Shown in pieces: positions 15,901 through 28,100 of a stretch of 64,000 nt of DNA (its first letter is position 1; every line of letters begins with the position of its first letter). The position numbers and the translations under genes are program-made. The stretch spans positions 173,445,411-173,509,410 of the forward strand of contig OY294068.1 in the NCBI GenBank assembly GCA_958510875.1. The letters run 5' to 3'. The stretch comes from Endomychus coccineus. Its lineage: Eukaryota; Arthropoda; Insecta; Coleoptera; Endomychidae. Below the pieces are notes generated by a model, which was given only the letters and a program-made list of their open reading frames with translations, had not been told where the DNA came from and did not search any database.

Positions 15901-18900
15901 CATCTCAACAAGCTGGGAATACATCGCACGACAATGAGATAGTCGCTATAATAAATGAGCTACGAGAAGCCGATATCATATATTAGTGTGTGTTCATTAC
16001 TGTTTCATATCATTTACACGATGAGTCTTAATAAGTTTGGACGGAAATCTGTGATTGGTGGTTCAACCAGCATCAACGCTCTTCGACAATCGCCGCTTGG
16101 AGTTTCGTATACCTACTCAGATTTTTCCATGGTGTAAAATAATCAAAACTTCTAAAAAATCGAAACAAATACGTACCCTTTTTTAAACTTCCGAATACGC
16201 ATTAAACTATCAAAGATATGGGGTTTATAAGTTGAAATATAACTGTTAAAAATTTTGTATTATTCATTGATATTGTTTGATAATGATGCGGAATCCATTG
16301 AAACTGATATGAATTAATTGTGTTAAAATAAAGTGTTACGCCACAAAGTAATGGCTTCATATCTATCGAATATTAGTAACGCTTATTTTTCAAGGAAGCA
16401 ACTCCAGATTTTGTCATGTTGACAATGAATCGATACAAAATGTTCCGTTTCGTGCTACTGGCGATATTGGAGTGATTAGTGGAGATGGAATAAAATATTT
16501 AGGGCGTAAGAATGATATAATAAAAAGGCTTGGACATCGCATAAATTTAAATAAAATCGAAGAAATAGTTTTCAAAGAAACATCCCTAACCAATAAATGC
16601 ATTTGGTGTCATGAGAATAAAAAGTTACTGCTGTTTGTTACAATACCAAATTTTGATGTCAAGATGAAATCCAAAATTTTGGACAAACTGAGAGTGAAAC
16701 TCTTGTACTCAATACCACGTGAAGCATTCCCAGATAACATAGATATTCTTCTCAAGTTCCCTTTAACTAATCATGGAAAAATCGACAAACGAAATTTAAT
16801 CCAAATTTACTTAAATACTAGAAGTGAATTGAAGACCAAGGAGCCTCACGTGGTTTTTCATGCATTACTTGGAAAATACTTGGGCATATCTCAAAATCAA
16901 ATGGAAATTTATAGAGATCATTCATTTTTTGAAATGGGAGGAAATTCAATTTCCAGCATACAATTACTGAGTGAATTTAAAGAACTAATACATCTTCAGG
17001 AGCCTAGTGAGTTCATTGCACAATTATTTGACAAAAATCTAGGGGATTGTTTCAATTATCTGAAGAATTGTAAGTTCACTCAGTCTGATCCAAAGCTACC
17101 AGTTTCTCCACAAAATATGGAACCTCTAATTAAAAGGATGAAGCCTACTCGATCTATGAAAGTTTCATGGCTCGCCAATTTGGATGCGTGTGTAGATAGT
17201 TCACCATTGGTGTTCAAGCATTGGTAAAAAATACTTCATTCATTAGAATTTATTCAAAACCGATTGTTCTAGTGGCACCACATTAGTCGCCGCAACAAGT
17301 TTTTCTAACTTGTTGGTTATTCTCGAAGCTGATAGTGGGATTGAAGTATTTCGTCACTTGTTTGAAAACGTTATTGAAAGTAAGATGGTCCCATCTCCTT
17401 GTGGTAATGTTTTATTTGCCTGTTGTTTTGATGGAAGATTATACTGTATCGATGTTTCTAAAAAAATGATCAAGTGGTATTTTGTTACCGAAGATATCGT
17501 AAAATGTAGTCCGTGTTTTTGTAGAAACACTAATGGTTTGGTGTTTGGTTCATATGACAGGAATGTGTACTGCATTGATAGACATGTAAGTTAATTTTTA
17601 GTCACTTTTATGACTAAACGATACTATGAACTCTATTTTTTGACACAATGAATATAAAAAGTTCCATCCAATACCTTTGTTGAGTATATGTATCCTAAAG
17701 TAATTGAAAGAATCATGATTATTTTAGTGAAAATGTTATGGTAGATTTTCTTATAATATAACGTGTTTATAGTAATTTATAAGCAAATGAAATTTGTAAA
17801 TACAAAACTTTCTAAAATTAGGTACTCGGTTTACCCCAGGGCAATGTGTTAGGACCACTATCTATTATTTATTAACTACGACATAGCACGTTCTCAAACG
17901 CAAATACTGTAATATGAAGTGTATTTTGGGGAATAGTTCTTGTAAGAAAAATAAATTGTCAAGGAAGATTAACTAAATCCATAGGCAATGATTATTCTTA
18001 ACAAATATGCGTCTTAGTGGTGCCATCAGTAGGTATTGACCGTGTTTTTCCTGCCGGTCTACAGAAAGAAATCGGGGCGATCACTCCAACACTTACGGGA
18101 ATTTTATAGGAGTGGCATAGCTTTGAGATATATCCCCCAAATATGTAGTAGGGTGAAGGGGATATTCATACAAAAAGTGGGGAAAAGAGACCCCCCCCAC
18201 TCTTCCTAAGTCTTATATACCCATAAGTCCAACATCTTTTATTCTGAAAACACTGAAAAAAATAGAAAAGATAGTTGTATCAGAAAGACGGCAATAAAAC
18301 GGGAAACCCCTGCACCACTGTCAGCATGCACATATAATGAGAAGATCAACAGAAACCACACTATATCAGCTGACAGTTAAATTGGAGACGGTGCTAGAGC
18401 AAAGCAATAGCTCTTGGTGCTTTTCTTTTCCTAACATCGAGGGAGCATTTGACCACGCGTCACGTCACAAGCCAGTATAAAGTCTTCCTTTGAGAGCAGA
18501 AATGGAGACCGAAGATCATCCAAATGAATGGGGGAAAAGTTGAGATAAAAGTGGTGTAAGTGAACACAACGAGGTACTATCACCTCTGCGGAGCCTGGTA
18601 GTGGATGATCTAGAGACATTATTCCTCGGAGGAATTCGCCGCTACCAAAAATATGCAAATGATACCGGGATATCAAAAATTATCTTGGTCAAGGGTGGTT
18701 GTGGAATCTAAAACGTGCGTCTTACTTTACGTTTGAAATAATTATGTCACTGTCACACTGACATCATCAATAACCTACAAATGTCATACCTATTTATTTC
18801 AGTTGTAAAACGATGCGCGTCAACTTGTGCATCGAACAAAACGGGACATTTCCAACAATAACTGTAATTTAGTTTTTCTTGTTACTAAAACCGTTATTTC

Positions 18901-20796
18901 ATAATTTGTAGTTCATTATTGTTTTACAACTGAAATAAATAGGTATGAAATTTGTAGGTTACTGATGATGTCAGTGTGACAGTGACAATTATTTCAAACG
19001 TAAAGTAAGACACACGTTTTAGATTTCACAACCACCCTTGACCAAGATAATTTTTGATATCCCGGTATAATCTTAATCATGCAGGAAAATCTTAAGATCA
19101 CACAAATAGTTTAAATTGGCGGGACTAGGAATTAACCATAGTAAAACTACAAAAGTGGTCTTCACCAGGGAAATAAAGATGGATCTCATGAAATAAATTC
19201 AGTTAAATGGAATTAACATCATGCTGAAGGTAAAATATCTAGACACTAGATAAGATTCACCTATGGCCCTAGTGGTTAGCTGAAGGGATGGTAGGTAGAA
19301 CATGGGATAATTCACCCCAGATACTGTTCTGGTTGTGCAACATGATAGTGAGTCCTATTATCACATATTGGGCGATAGACTGCAGCAATAGCACCAACCA
19401 AATCACCAAATAAAGAGAATTGAGTAAGATTCAAGACTCGCATGAATATGCATAATTCTTGGGACACTAAGATTTCATCCTATTGCTAATTGCGAATACT
19501 GGGGCTAACCCATAGATGTAATATATAAATAAATAGAGGTGAAAATCTCCATATACTTTTATGTGAAATAGTTATTTAATTTATTAACGGGAATCCCACA
19601 ATTAAGATTTAGAAACATGTGACTGACATGTTTGAATATAAAGTATAATTCATATATATTCAAATATTAGTTGTGCCGTATAAACTATAGAAGTTTTACA
19701 ATAAACTCCAGCAGAGGGGCCCTCTACGTTAAGATTTATACCGTTCACCGAATACTATGAAGCTAGGGGAAATATGAACCGAGGAGAAACGTATAGAGCA
19801 ATTGAAGTAGAAGGGGTACTACTATATCGGCATAACGCTTTTTACCATTTATAAAATACCTCTGGGCTAACCCCCTCCATATAGGAATACAGAGGATTGC
19901 GAAAATACTTACTTTCTGTGCTCTTCTTCATCTAATACCTAGGGTGGTTGGACAGCTTGAAGAAACACACCGGGGGGCTTTCCTCTATAGAGGTGATAAT
20001 ATGATTCTAATGACGACTAAGCACTCTGATCCTCCTAATTAAATCCGGAACAGCAGTGTTTTATTAATACCATATGTATAAAATTTGTTATCACTTAGTG
20101 GACGGTGAAACAGTAGCATTTTTTAATAATCTTGTTTCGTCTACTCATTTCTTTTAGAACGGATTATCCATTTGGAAAATATATATTGGTGAAAGTGTGA
20201 AAGCTACCCCATTACATGACGAAGAAACAAAGCAAATATTCATCACAACTATTTCCGGCTCTTGCTTCGCGTTATCAGAAGACGATGGTCATGTTATATG
20301 GAGAGTGAAAACTTGTGATCCAATTTTCGGGTCTCCATGCTTTCTTGAAGATAAATCGATATTGTTTGCAAATGTCCAAGGAACTGTACGTTGTTTGTCT
20401 TCAGAAGGTAAGGAAAATTTCAGCTATTCGATAAGAGGACATATATTCACATCTTTAATAAATTATAATGAATACGTAATTTTTGGATGTCAAGATAATA
20501 ATTTATATGTTGCTAAAGCAAGCTCCTCGAATTTTAATGTGATTTGTAAACTACCCATGGAATCTCCAGTTTCTACACCTTACATATATAGGAATCAGGC
20601 GGACGTGCTTATAGTAGCAGTTACCACTACAGGAATTTTGAATGTAATTGATTTCGAAAATTTTGAAGTTATAGATAATTTTCAACTCCCTTCCGAAGTC
20701 TTCTCTTCTCCTACTGTTTATAATAATAAAATATATGTAGGTTGCAGAGATAATCACCTTTATTGCATTGCTATTTGCGGAGAGTTTGAGAAATAG
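12985..20796 (+). CDS. AASDH: AASDH (acyl-CoA synthetase family member 4; adenylation, carrier and PQQ-repeat domains)
   Basis: Six coding exons: 12985-13208, 13353-13670, 13726-14240, 16395-17223, 17273-17585, 20158-20796; all junctions are GT/AG and sum to 2,838 nt (945 aa), in phase. The enzyme family activates beta-alanine as an adenylate and loads it on its own carrier domain. Visible motifs: RSSGTTNSNK (ATP loop), LYGITEVSCWA, RATGDIG, RKNDIIKRLGHRINL, HGKIDKR (catalytic Lys), then the carrier motif FFEMGGNSISSIQLL with the phosphopantetheine Ser, then C-terminal PQQ/WD-like repeats (GRLYCID, RNVYCID, GHVIWRV, NHLYCIA). It is shorter than the human protein (about 1,100 aa). Introns 1, 2 and 4 are 144, 55 and 49 bp; introns 3 and 5 (2.2 and 2.6 kb) are swollen by transposons. 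The start is the first ATG in frame. Confidence 0.93.
14241..15290. other. AASDH intron 3, left part
   Basis: AT-rich intron sequence. At 14771-14792 lies a short stretch (CGTATGCGAAACTCCAAGCG) that recurs inverted at 16089-16110 on the far side of the Polinton fragment. A 70-aa minus-strand ORF (14801-14589) spans it but is not recognisable. Nothing else is supported. Confidence 0.5.
15291..15986 (+). CDS. Second Polinton fragment: intact conserved protein (same family as 3819-4700), 231 aa
   Basis: The ORF is complete from ATG 15291, with a second ATG at 15396 (MNPRSGNDDDD). From about residue 50 it follows the 293-aa protein block by block: IDRVYGPVHDASS, GLCELIFYDKP, AGNLKGTRRYKY, YWDDPNELVERL and the tail MASQQAGNTSHDNEI. 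It lacks the roughly 110-residue charged N-terminus. In the last 29 codons I count 11 synonymous codon differences and one amino-acid change between the copies, so the two come from different, formerly functional elements. It lies in AASDH intron 3 in the same orientation as the host gene. Confidence 0.75.
   Translation: MVAASSVFRFSQSRNNCTKKDILLKIYFFEKIKEQMNPRSGNDDDDYDVLESYPELLQKYIGDYWSGSRKIDRVYGPVHDASSLSWLLGGKLIDFKNSDTIVTQGRKFKNTVGLCELIFYDKPRNFTKKDKMNYRMILNLTNPHRNSAGNLKGTRRYKYIKIIRPLIHEEALGSGMQLTYNEPVEYVYWDDPNELVERLSLLMASQQAGNTSHDNEIVAIINELREADIIY
16021..16137 (+). pseudogene. N-terminal stub of a second fibre-like Polinton gene
   Basis: MSLNKFGRKSVIGGSTSINA matches the start of the fibre-like protein at 3785 (MSLDKFGRRSALSGDSI). 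It follows the preceding stop by 34 nt, exactly as in the first element, then diverges and stops after 38 codons at the inverted short repeat. The rest of the gene is gone. Confidence 0.65.
17820..19530 (+). pseudogene. Dead LINE reverse transcriptase in AASDH intron 5 (interrupted by a MITE)
   Basis: Decayed RT pieces are readable in several frames: GLPQGNVLGPL (17827-17860), YIPPIW/PKVGK-like remains near 18130, STETTLYQLTVKLE and FPNIEGAFDHAS (18338-18455), then, beyond the nested MITE, LGINHSKTTKVVFTR (19119 onward) and IITYWAIDC-like remains near 19370. Many stops and shifts. It resembles the LINE fragment at 63558-64000. The first piece (17827) may belong to a separate LINE. The rest of intron 5 to 20157 holds nothing I recognise. 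Confidence 0.7.
18663..19067. mobile_element. MITE of the CCGGGATATC family (Tc1/mariner-derived), complete copy
   Basis: About 150-bp terminal inverted repeats, ends CCGGGATATCAAAAATTATC, flanked by TA on both sides. The 80-bp centre encodes the last residues of the transposase found in the longer copy at 39428-40195 (GCGCGTCAACTTGTGCATCG...), so this is an internal-deletion derivative. It is nested in the dead LINE. Confidence 0.88.
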
Positions 20797-21860
20797 TAAA
20801 ACTTTTTAACAATTCATTTCGTTTTATTACCTGTCACAAATTGTAATATTTTACTATCTATAAGATATCAGTAGCGTTTTTGTCGGATGTGTGAAAACAA
20901 ATCGTTCAATCGGGGTCAATTGTTAATAAATTGTTTTCAAGATGAGACTAACATTGCTATTATTGGCGAAAATTTGATGACCACTATTGAACTGGTCATG
21001 TGTGCCACATATTGATGTAACCTTCATCATCAATAACGAATTCAAATGGGGTCTGGGGGTCTAAGTCTAAATTTGTTCTACAGATCTTTACATAGATTAA
21101 ATTAAATCATGTTTCAAATATATAGCCGGGCAAGTGCGATTTACAACTAATGGAATGAAAAAAGATTACGAAACTACTCCCGTCAATTTTCTTATTCAAA
21201 ACAAAACTAATGGAATCAAACAAGTTATTCTGTATAGTATAAGATGTGACGGCGAAATCAGACTTGGTTTTTCTCTAAATAATTGGGTAAATGAATATCT
21301 CATTGTGTCCCCGAAATGGCAGGTCTTGTGTACACAAAAATGTTGAAACATCTACCTAGACTTTTCAATTTATCGTGCGCTATCTATTGCTGTAGCAGTG
21401 TTTTGTTTATCCAACATGACGAACTTTTATTGTAAATCTAAAGACAAAAAAATTTACTTGTATGAATATCCCGTTTTCCCACATGTTGTTTCTCTGTACC
21501 CTTTTGAAGAACATTTATTTTCTTCCAGTGAACGCGTGAACCAAACATTCTTTTCATACCACAAATTATTTAATGCGACAGTAGTAGAATTTTCAGGCCA
21601 CCATCAACTGTTTAGAATATAATGCATCAGAAGACTTTTAACTAACCATTAATTAATAGCCTTAATGCTTCTTCAGTTGACTTTAACGTAACATCAATTA
21701 ATATCCTTAATACTTCCAAGCAGTGTACCAAATTTAGTTCTTCTAGTTTAAAGTATTAGATATTATTTTTGTAATATGAAACCCCACTTTGAAAGCCTAG
21801 AACTTGCAACTTGTATATAGAGGTATATATTTTTGAGGTGTATATTTTGGGTTTCCTAAA
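20797..21860. other. AASDH 3' flank with two unrecognised ORFs
   Basis: Two plus-strand open stretches: about 21124-21345 (FTTNGMKKDYETTPVNFLIQ, SIRCDGEIRLGFSLNNWVNE) and 21399-21622 (FYCKSKDKKIYLYEYPVFPH, ending HHQLFRI). An AG precedes each (TATATAG at 21122-21123 and GTAGCAG at 21396-21398) and a possible donor follows the first, so they could be two exons of a host gene or a fragment of one. I do not recognise the protein and see no start or other exons. Confidence 0.3.
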
Positions 21861-23915
21861 CGCCTCTGATGTGTTGGTTCTTAACCTAAACACAATGTAC
21901 ATGTACTGCCAACTAAAGTAGACCGGAGGGTTGAGATAGGAATCGTCAAGAGCCGAATTCTACAAAAACTTGAGCGTCTGACATCCCAGAAATCGGTTTT
22001 CTTCCCTGAGCCGAACTTAAACGCCTCTGATGTGTTGGTTCTTAACCAAAACGCAATGTACATGTACTGCCAACTAAAATAGACTGGAGGGTTGAGATAG
22101 GAATCGTCAGAGCTGAATTCTACAAATACATTAGCGTCTGACATTCCAGAAGTCGCTTTTCTCTCCTAAGTCGCACTTAGACGCCTCTGATGTGTTGGTT
22201 CTTAACCAAAACGCAATGTACATGTACTGCCAACTAAAATAGACTGGAGGGTTGAGATAGGAATCGTCAGAGCTGAATTCTACAAATATATCAGCGTCTG
22301 ACATTCCAGAAGTCGCACTTAGACGCCTCTGATGTGTTGGTTCTTAACCAAAACGCAATGTACATGTACTGCCAACTAAAATAGACTGGAGGGTTGAGAT
22401 AGGAATCGTCAGAGCTGAATTCTACACATACATCAGCGTCTGACTTCCCACAAATCGCTTTTCTTTCCTGGGCCGCACTTAAACGCATCTGATGTGTTGA
22501 TTCTTAACCAAAGCACAATAAACATTTACTGCCAGCTAAAGTACACTGGAGGGTTGAGATAGGAATCGTCAAAAGCCGAATTCTACAAAAACATGAGCGT
22601 CTGACATTCCAGAAATTGCTTTTCTTTCCTGAGCCGCACTTAAACGCATCTGATGTGTTGATTCTTAACCAAAGCACAATATACATTTACTGCCAGCTAA
22701 AGTACACTGGAGGATTGAGATAGGAATCGTCAAGAGCCGAATTCTACAAAAACATGAGCGTCTGACATTCCAGAAATTGCTTTTCTTTCCTGAGCCGCAC
22801 TTAAACGCATCTGATGTGTTGATTCTTAACCAAAGCACAATATACATTTACTGCCAGCTAAAGTACACTGGAGGATTGAGATAGGAATCGTCAAGAGCCG
22901 AATTCTACAAAAACATGAGCGTCTGACATTCCAGAAATTGCTTTTCTTTCCTCAGCCGCACTTAAACGCATCTGATGTGTTGGTTCTTAACCAAAACACA
23001 ATATACTTGTACTGCCAACTAAAGTACACTGGCGGGTTAAGATAGGAATCGTCAGAGCTGAATTCTACAAATATATCAGCGTCTGACATTCCAGAAGTCG
23101 CTTTTCTTTCCTAAGTCGCACTTAGACGCCTCTGATGTGTTGGTTCTTAACCAAAACGCAATGTACATGTACTGCCAACTAAAATAGACTGGAGGGTTGA
23201 GATAGGAATCGTTAGAGCTGAATTCTACACATACATCAGCGTCCGACTTCCCACAAATCGCTTTTCTTTCCTGGGCCGCACTTAAACGCATCTGATGTGT
23301 TGATTCTTAACCAAAGCACAATAAACATTTACTGCCAGCTAAAGTACACTGGAGGGTTGAGATAGGAATCGTCAGAGCTGAATTCTACACATACATCAGC
23401 GTCTGACTTCCCACAAATCGCTTTTCTTTCCTGAGCCACACTTAAACGCATCTGATGTGTTGGTTCTTAAAACACAATATACATGTACTGTCAACTTAAG
23501 TACACTGGATGGTTGAGATAGGAATCGTCAAGAGCCGAATTCTATAAAAACATGAGCGTCTGACATTCCAGAAATCGCTTTTCTTTCCTGAGTAGCACTT
23601 AAACGCCTCTGATGTGTTGGTTCTTAAGCAAAACACAATGTACATGTACTGCCAACTAAAGTAGACTGGACGGTCGAGATAGGAATCCTCAGAGCCGAAT
23701 TCTTCAAATACATGAGCTTCTGACTTCCCAGAAATCGCTTTTTTTTCTGAGCCGCACTTAAACGCATCTGATGTGTTGGTTCTTAAAACACAATATACAT
23801 GTACTTTCAACTAAAGTACACTGGATGGTTGAGATAGGAATCGTCAGAGCCGAATTCTACAAATACATTACCGTTTGATATTCCAGAAATAGCTTTTCTT
23901 TCCTGAGCCGAACTG
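21861..23915. repeat. Satellite array, about 13 units of about 160 bp
   Basis: Head-to-tail units begin with CGC(C/A)TCTGATGTGTTGRTTC at 21861, 22022, 22192, 22324, 22484, 22645, 22806, 22967, 23127, 23287, 23447, 23604 and 23763. Spacing is 157-161 bp except one of 170 and one of 132. Two subtypes (CGCCTCT and CGCATCT) alternate in blocks. Open minus-strand frames across it are accidental. It lies between the 3' ends of AASDH and the Rab GDI gene. Confidence 0.95.
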
Positions 23916-25175
23916 TATATGACTTGAAAGGCGTATTTTAAAATATTTTGAAGCTTTGAGAAATACATTTTTTAGTTAATTGAACAGTTTGCAAAGGCAT
24001 GCTTGCAGATTTGAATCATTACTGCAGAAACGTCAATCACTTTTTTCCAACCAAAAAAATTAAACATAGCAATTTCAATGTAGGTTGGCCAAGTCATTGT
24101 AATCTATAGATTGATATTGTAATTAATAATGATTAATCGATTTATTTTTCTTTATTTTCATTAGGTCAGTAGGAGATTTAAATAATTTAATACACTTACA
24201 ACATTTTAATTTTGGTATATTTGAATCATTTTACATTTGAATGTATGTGCCATATCACCATTATATTAACTATTTAGAATGAGAATGATCTTCAGTAATT
24301 AGAGTTGAAAAAATGGTTTTTCAATTGTGTAATAATTGAACCTCTATAATTAAATGCAGTTATTTCTACAAAATTGACTGATAGATATGCTTTAAGACAC
24401 AAATGATGAGCCATATTGAGAAATTTGTTCCTATAAACTGGTGATATTTCAGTTTATTTTAATTGGGAACTAAAGTTTTATCAACCACATACCAGAATTA
24501 GAGGTTAATGACCAGATTTCGGGAAGTTATGGGATTTAATGTATTACCTTGCTTATTCTAATTGCCAGTGAAACATTTCGAAAATAAAACACTCTTACAT
24601 TTTTTTTTTAATCCTTCGTGAAATAATACCAATTCGGAGGTAATAAACTAAAATTATTATGTTGATGTACCAGAGTATCAATTATTTCTAAACACATGTT
24701 TATCGAATAAGCATTAATTGGCCGAAAATCGCAAGCTCGAATTAATTGGGAATGGTTTCAACTCCATTTAGTGTTGAGTCGCAAAACATGAAAGACTTAT
24801 ACAAAATCAAGATTTTGTCAAGTTATTAATGTTTATTTTCAATTCTAATTGCCAAGAACCATTTAATCAAACATGCACCTATTCAACATAAAGCTACATA
24901 GTTTTGTCACAGGTTCACTTAAAAATTCATAAATTCTACAGCAACAAAAATATATTGAAATTTACAACATACTCGATAAAATCAGTTTATTAGGTATATA
25001 ATGTAAAAATATAAACTTAAAAAAAGTATACTTATACCTATTTTTTTTATGGTCCGGGAATATTATCGTATTCTGTTGCATCTCCAAATGAAGTGAATTA
25101 AAAAATTTGCACATATAATCCTAAATAATTTTTCTTTAATGTATAACATTTCTTAGTATACCTAGGAAAACAAAA
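23916..25175. other. AT-rich intergenic sequence
   Basis: No gene, repeat array or transposon end is recognisable. It probably includes the 3' UTR of the Rab GDI gene at its right end. Confidence 0.6.
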
Positions 25176-28100
25176 TTATGGTTCTTCATCACCTAATTCA
25201 TGTTTGATCTTTGTAAAATCGAATTCTTCACCGGTTCCTCGTTTGAAAATATCCAACACATCCAAACAAGTGCTTTCAAAATGACTAGTTGCATCGTACG
25301 ATTGAGATATAAATAATTGGGACTGCAAACCATCATCGGTTGGTTCATAATAATCTGAAACGGAAACGAATTTCTGACGAATAGCTCCTAATAAGTCCAA
25401 GCCTGGTTTTATTTCGTTCTCGGGATTTTCAGTTTCAACGGTTGTTGAAACCATAGCTACGAACCAACCCTTTGCTGCCACTTGATGGGTATAACTTACT
25501 AGAGAGACGTATATGTCAGAACTGCGACCGACTTGCTTTTGAGGAATGATAATTTGAGTGGATAAAGCATCCTTAGTATTGGCTATAGGATGGTCCAGAA
25601 GGCAAATGCATCGAACTACTTTTCCCTTCTTCCTTACTCTGTCTGGAACGTAGGTAGGATCGCAGTACACTTGTTTGCATTTAGCTATTTCATCACCGGA
25701 ACGTACGCCAACTACCTGTCCTCCTTCACCGTAAACGATTTCATCAATTTGTTTATCCAACATATAGGTTCCTCCATATATGGCGGAAAGTCTAGCAAAA
25801 CCTAGAAAATTTATTATTTAAATATTCAATGGATGAAGCCATTACGTTTTGATAGTTTTTACATACCGGGATATCAAAAATTATCTTGGTTAAGGGTGGT
25901 TGTGGAATCTAAAACGTGTGTCTTACTTTACGTTATCAAAACTTGTGTCAAATTAATTAATTTGAAGTTTCTAAAAGTGAGATATTTCGCAATTGTATAC
26001 GAATGTTACAACACTCAGAAGTCTCTAGCGCTTTAAGGCGGGACTCCACCAAACTGGGCAGATGTGCTTCATAGGGAAATGTTTGACGACGACGACATTT
26101 TTTTGTTAGGTTATATGGCCTTGAAAATTATTACCAAGAAAAAAAAGAGGAAACAGAGGTTTTGGGTACGGCCTAGTTTAACCAAAAATCTTCAAAAAAC
26201 TGAAAGTAAACTATTAAGTGATTTAAAAAGTGATGATTGTGGTTTAGTGCTTGGCCATCATACTATGAGAAGCTCTTTTCAGAATTTTGTTAGAATGAGA
26301 ACAGATTTTGAGGAGGTAATTTGCTTAATTGGACCTCAAATTGCCAAACGCAACACAAATTACAGAAATGCTATACCAGTTGCAGATCGATTGACAGTAA
26401 CACTGTGATTTCTAGGCACAGGTGATTCATATGTTAACCGCGGGCTGAAATTCTTTTGATATTTACCGACATTTGCCCGCTACCAAAATTATGCCGGCGG
26501 CCTCGAAGAAATTCCTATTCTAATTTTTCTTCAGCAAAAGCAGGCGGGTTGTGCCGGCGGCACGTGCCGCCGGCCTAGCCCAGTTTGGTGGAGTCCCGCC
26601 TTTAGACTCCGGGATTTCACGTCGCCTATCGAAATTAGAAGGTTCGAATTGTATAAAAACACAATTGCACAATTGCATGAGCGCCAGACGTCCTATGTAA
26701 TTAGCTACGAACGTAAACATTTTGACATTTGCCTCGAGGAGCTCGCTACGCGTCAGTTAGAGTTTATACTTTTTACCTCGATCTTGTTAATTCTGGGTCG
26801 TTTTATGCCCCGTGCGGCCGGCGCCAGTTGTAATAAAGTGTTTTCGGCTATAGGCCGCTAGCTTTTAACCGCTTTTGGGGATATTTTAGTAGCTAGAAAA
26901 TTCACTTTGGTACGTCGCACGTTAGACGCGCGTAGCTGAGACCTGAGAGTACCTGTTTCTATTTTATTTGAATTTTCCTATTTAATCGACATTTTGGGGC
27001 CCGAGACTATGCTATTTAGTTGGCCCCGTTCATAAACTAACGACATGGAGCGAAAACCGCATGCGAAAAGTCCTCGTAAAGACGTTCTATGTTCCGAAGA
27101 TTTGCACTTTTCTAACTCGCGAGCTACGCTCCTCACGTGAACGTCATTCGATTTATCGAAAATTAACCAATTTAAAACAGTTTTCGACCCCGTTTGTGGC
27201 TATTGCGACCTTGTAAAAGGTTCAAAGTTAACATTTCGTTTTACATTCCACAACCACCCTTGACCAAGATAATTTTTATTTTGTAGTTCATTATTGTTTT
27301 ACAACTGAAATAAATAGTATGAAATTTGTAGGTTATTGATGATGTCAGTGTGACAGTGACATAATTATTTCAAACGTAAAGTAAGACACACGTTTTAGAT
27401 TCCACAACCACCCTTGACCAAGATAATTTTTGATATCTCGGTATTAACATGTATACATTCAAGTTTCACTTTTAAAAAATTTATAGGTTTTACATATTAT
27501 TTCAGTGTTATAATATACTTTTTTCTACTCCCCATAAGTCGTTCCCTTAATTGAGGGACCAAATAATACTTTCCCTCCCTAGGGAGAAAAGGTAATGCTA
27601 CAAGTAAATTGCAAAGAGTTCTTTATATAGAGTAGACTACTAAGCCTTTCACTGGAAACTTGACGCACATACTGCGCTCTCACTTGCACGATGTGCGCGC
27701 GTTATACTTATTCTTGTATTCTTATACTTTTGTGATAGAAGGGGAGACCGTGCGAGTGAGAGCGCACTACATGTGCGAGAAGGACAGAATGTCGGACTAG
27801 TTACCAGCGCTTTCCTATAATAATGGAATTGATGTAAAACGTGGTGAAAGGTCGTAGAAAAAATCATATCTTTTACTCTGGAGCAAAGTGGCATTTCCTC
27901 CTTTGCATTTTGATTCCCTCCACGTTGCGTTGGGCATCAAACTATCCGCGAGAGGAAATTATGCACTTTGCTCCCTTATTATATAAATAGCTATTTCTAT
28001 TCCGCGACGATTATGACTTTATAACTTGAGCTCGTGCGTAAAACCGTCGTAGTTCTCCAATATACTATTCTAAACATGATATAATAGTTTCAGTTAGACT

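Noticed and set aside
21881..23810. Series of similar minus-strand ORFs (for example 22291-22488, 23496-23810) that look like a repeated protein
   Set aside because: They are frames left open by the roughly 160-bp satellite; unit length is not a multiple of three, so no long repeat protein can be read.
26640..27240. Solo LTR
   Set aside because: No matching TG...CA ends or target duplication could be found; the shared part with 51058 fits the MITE family better.
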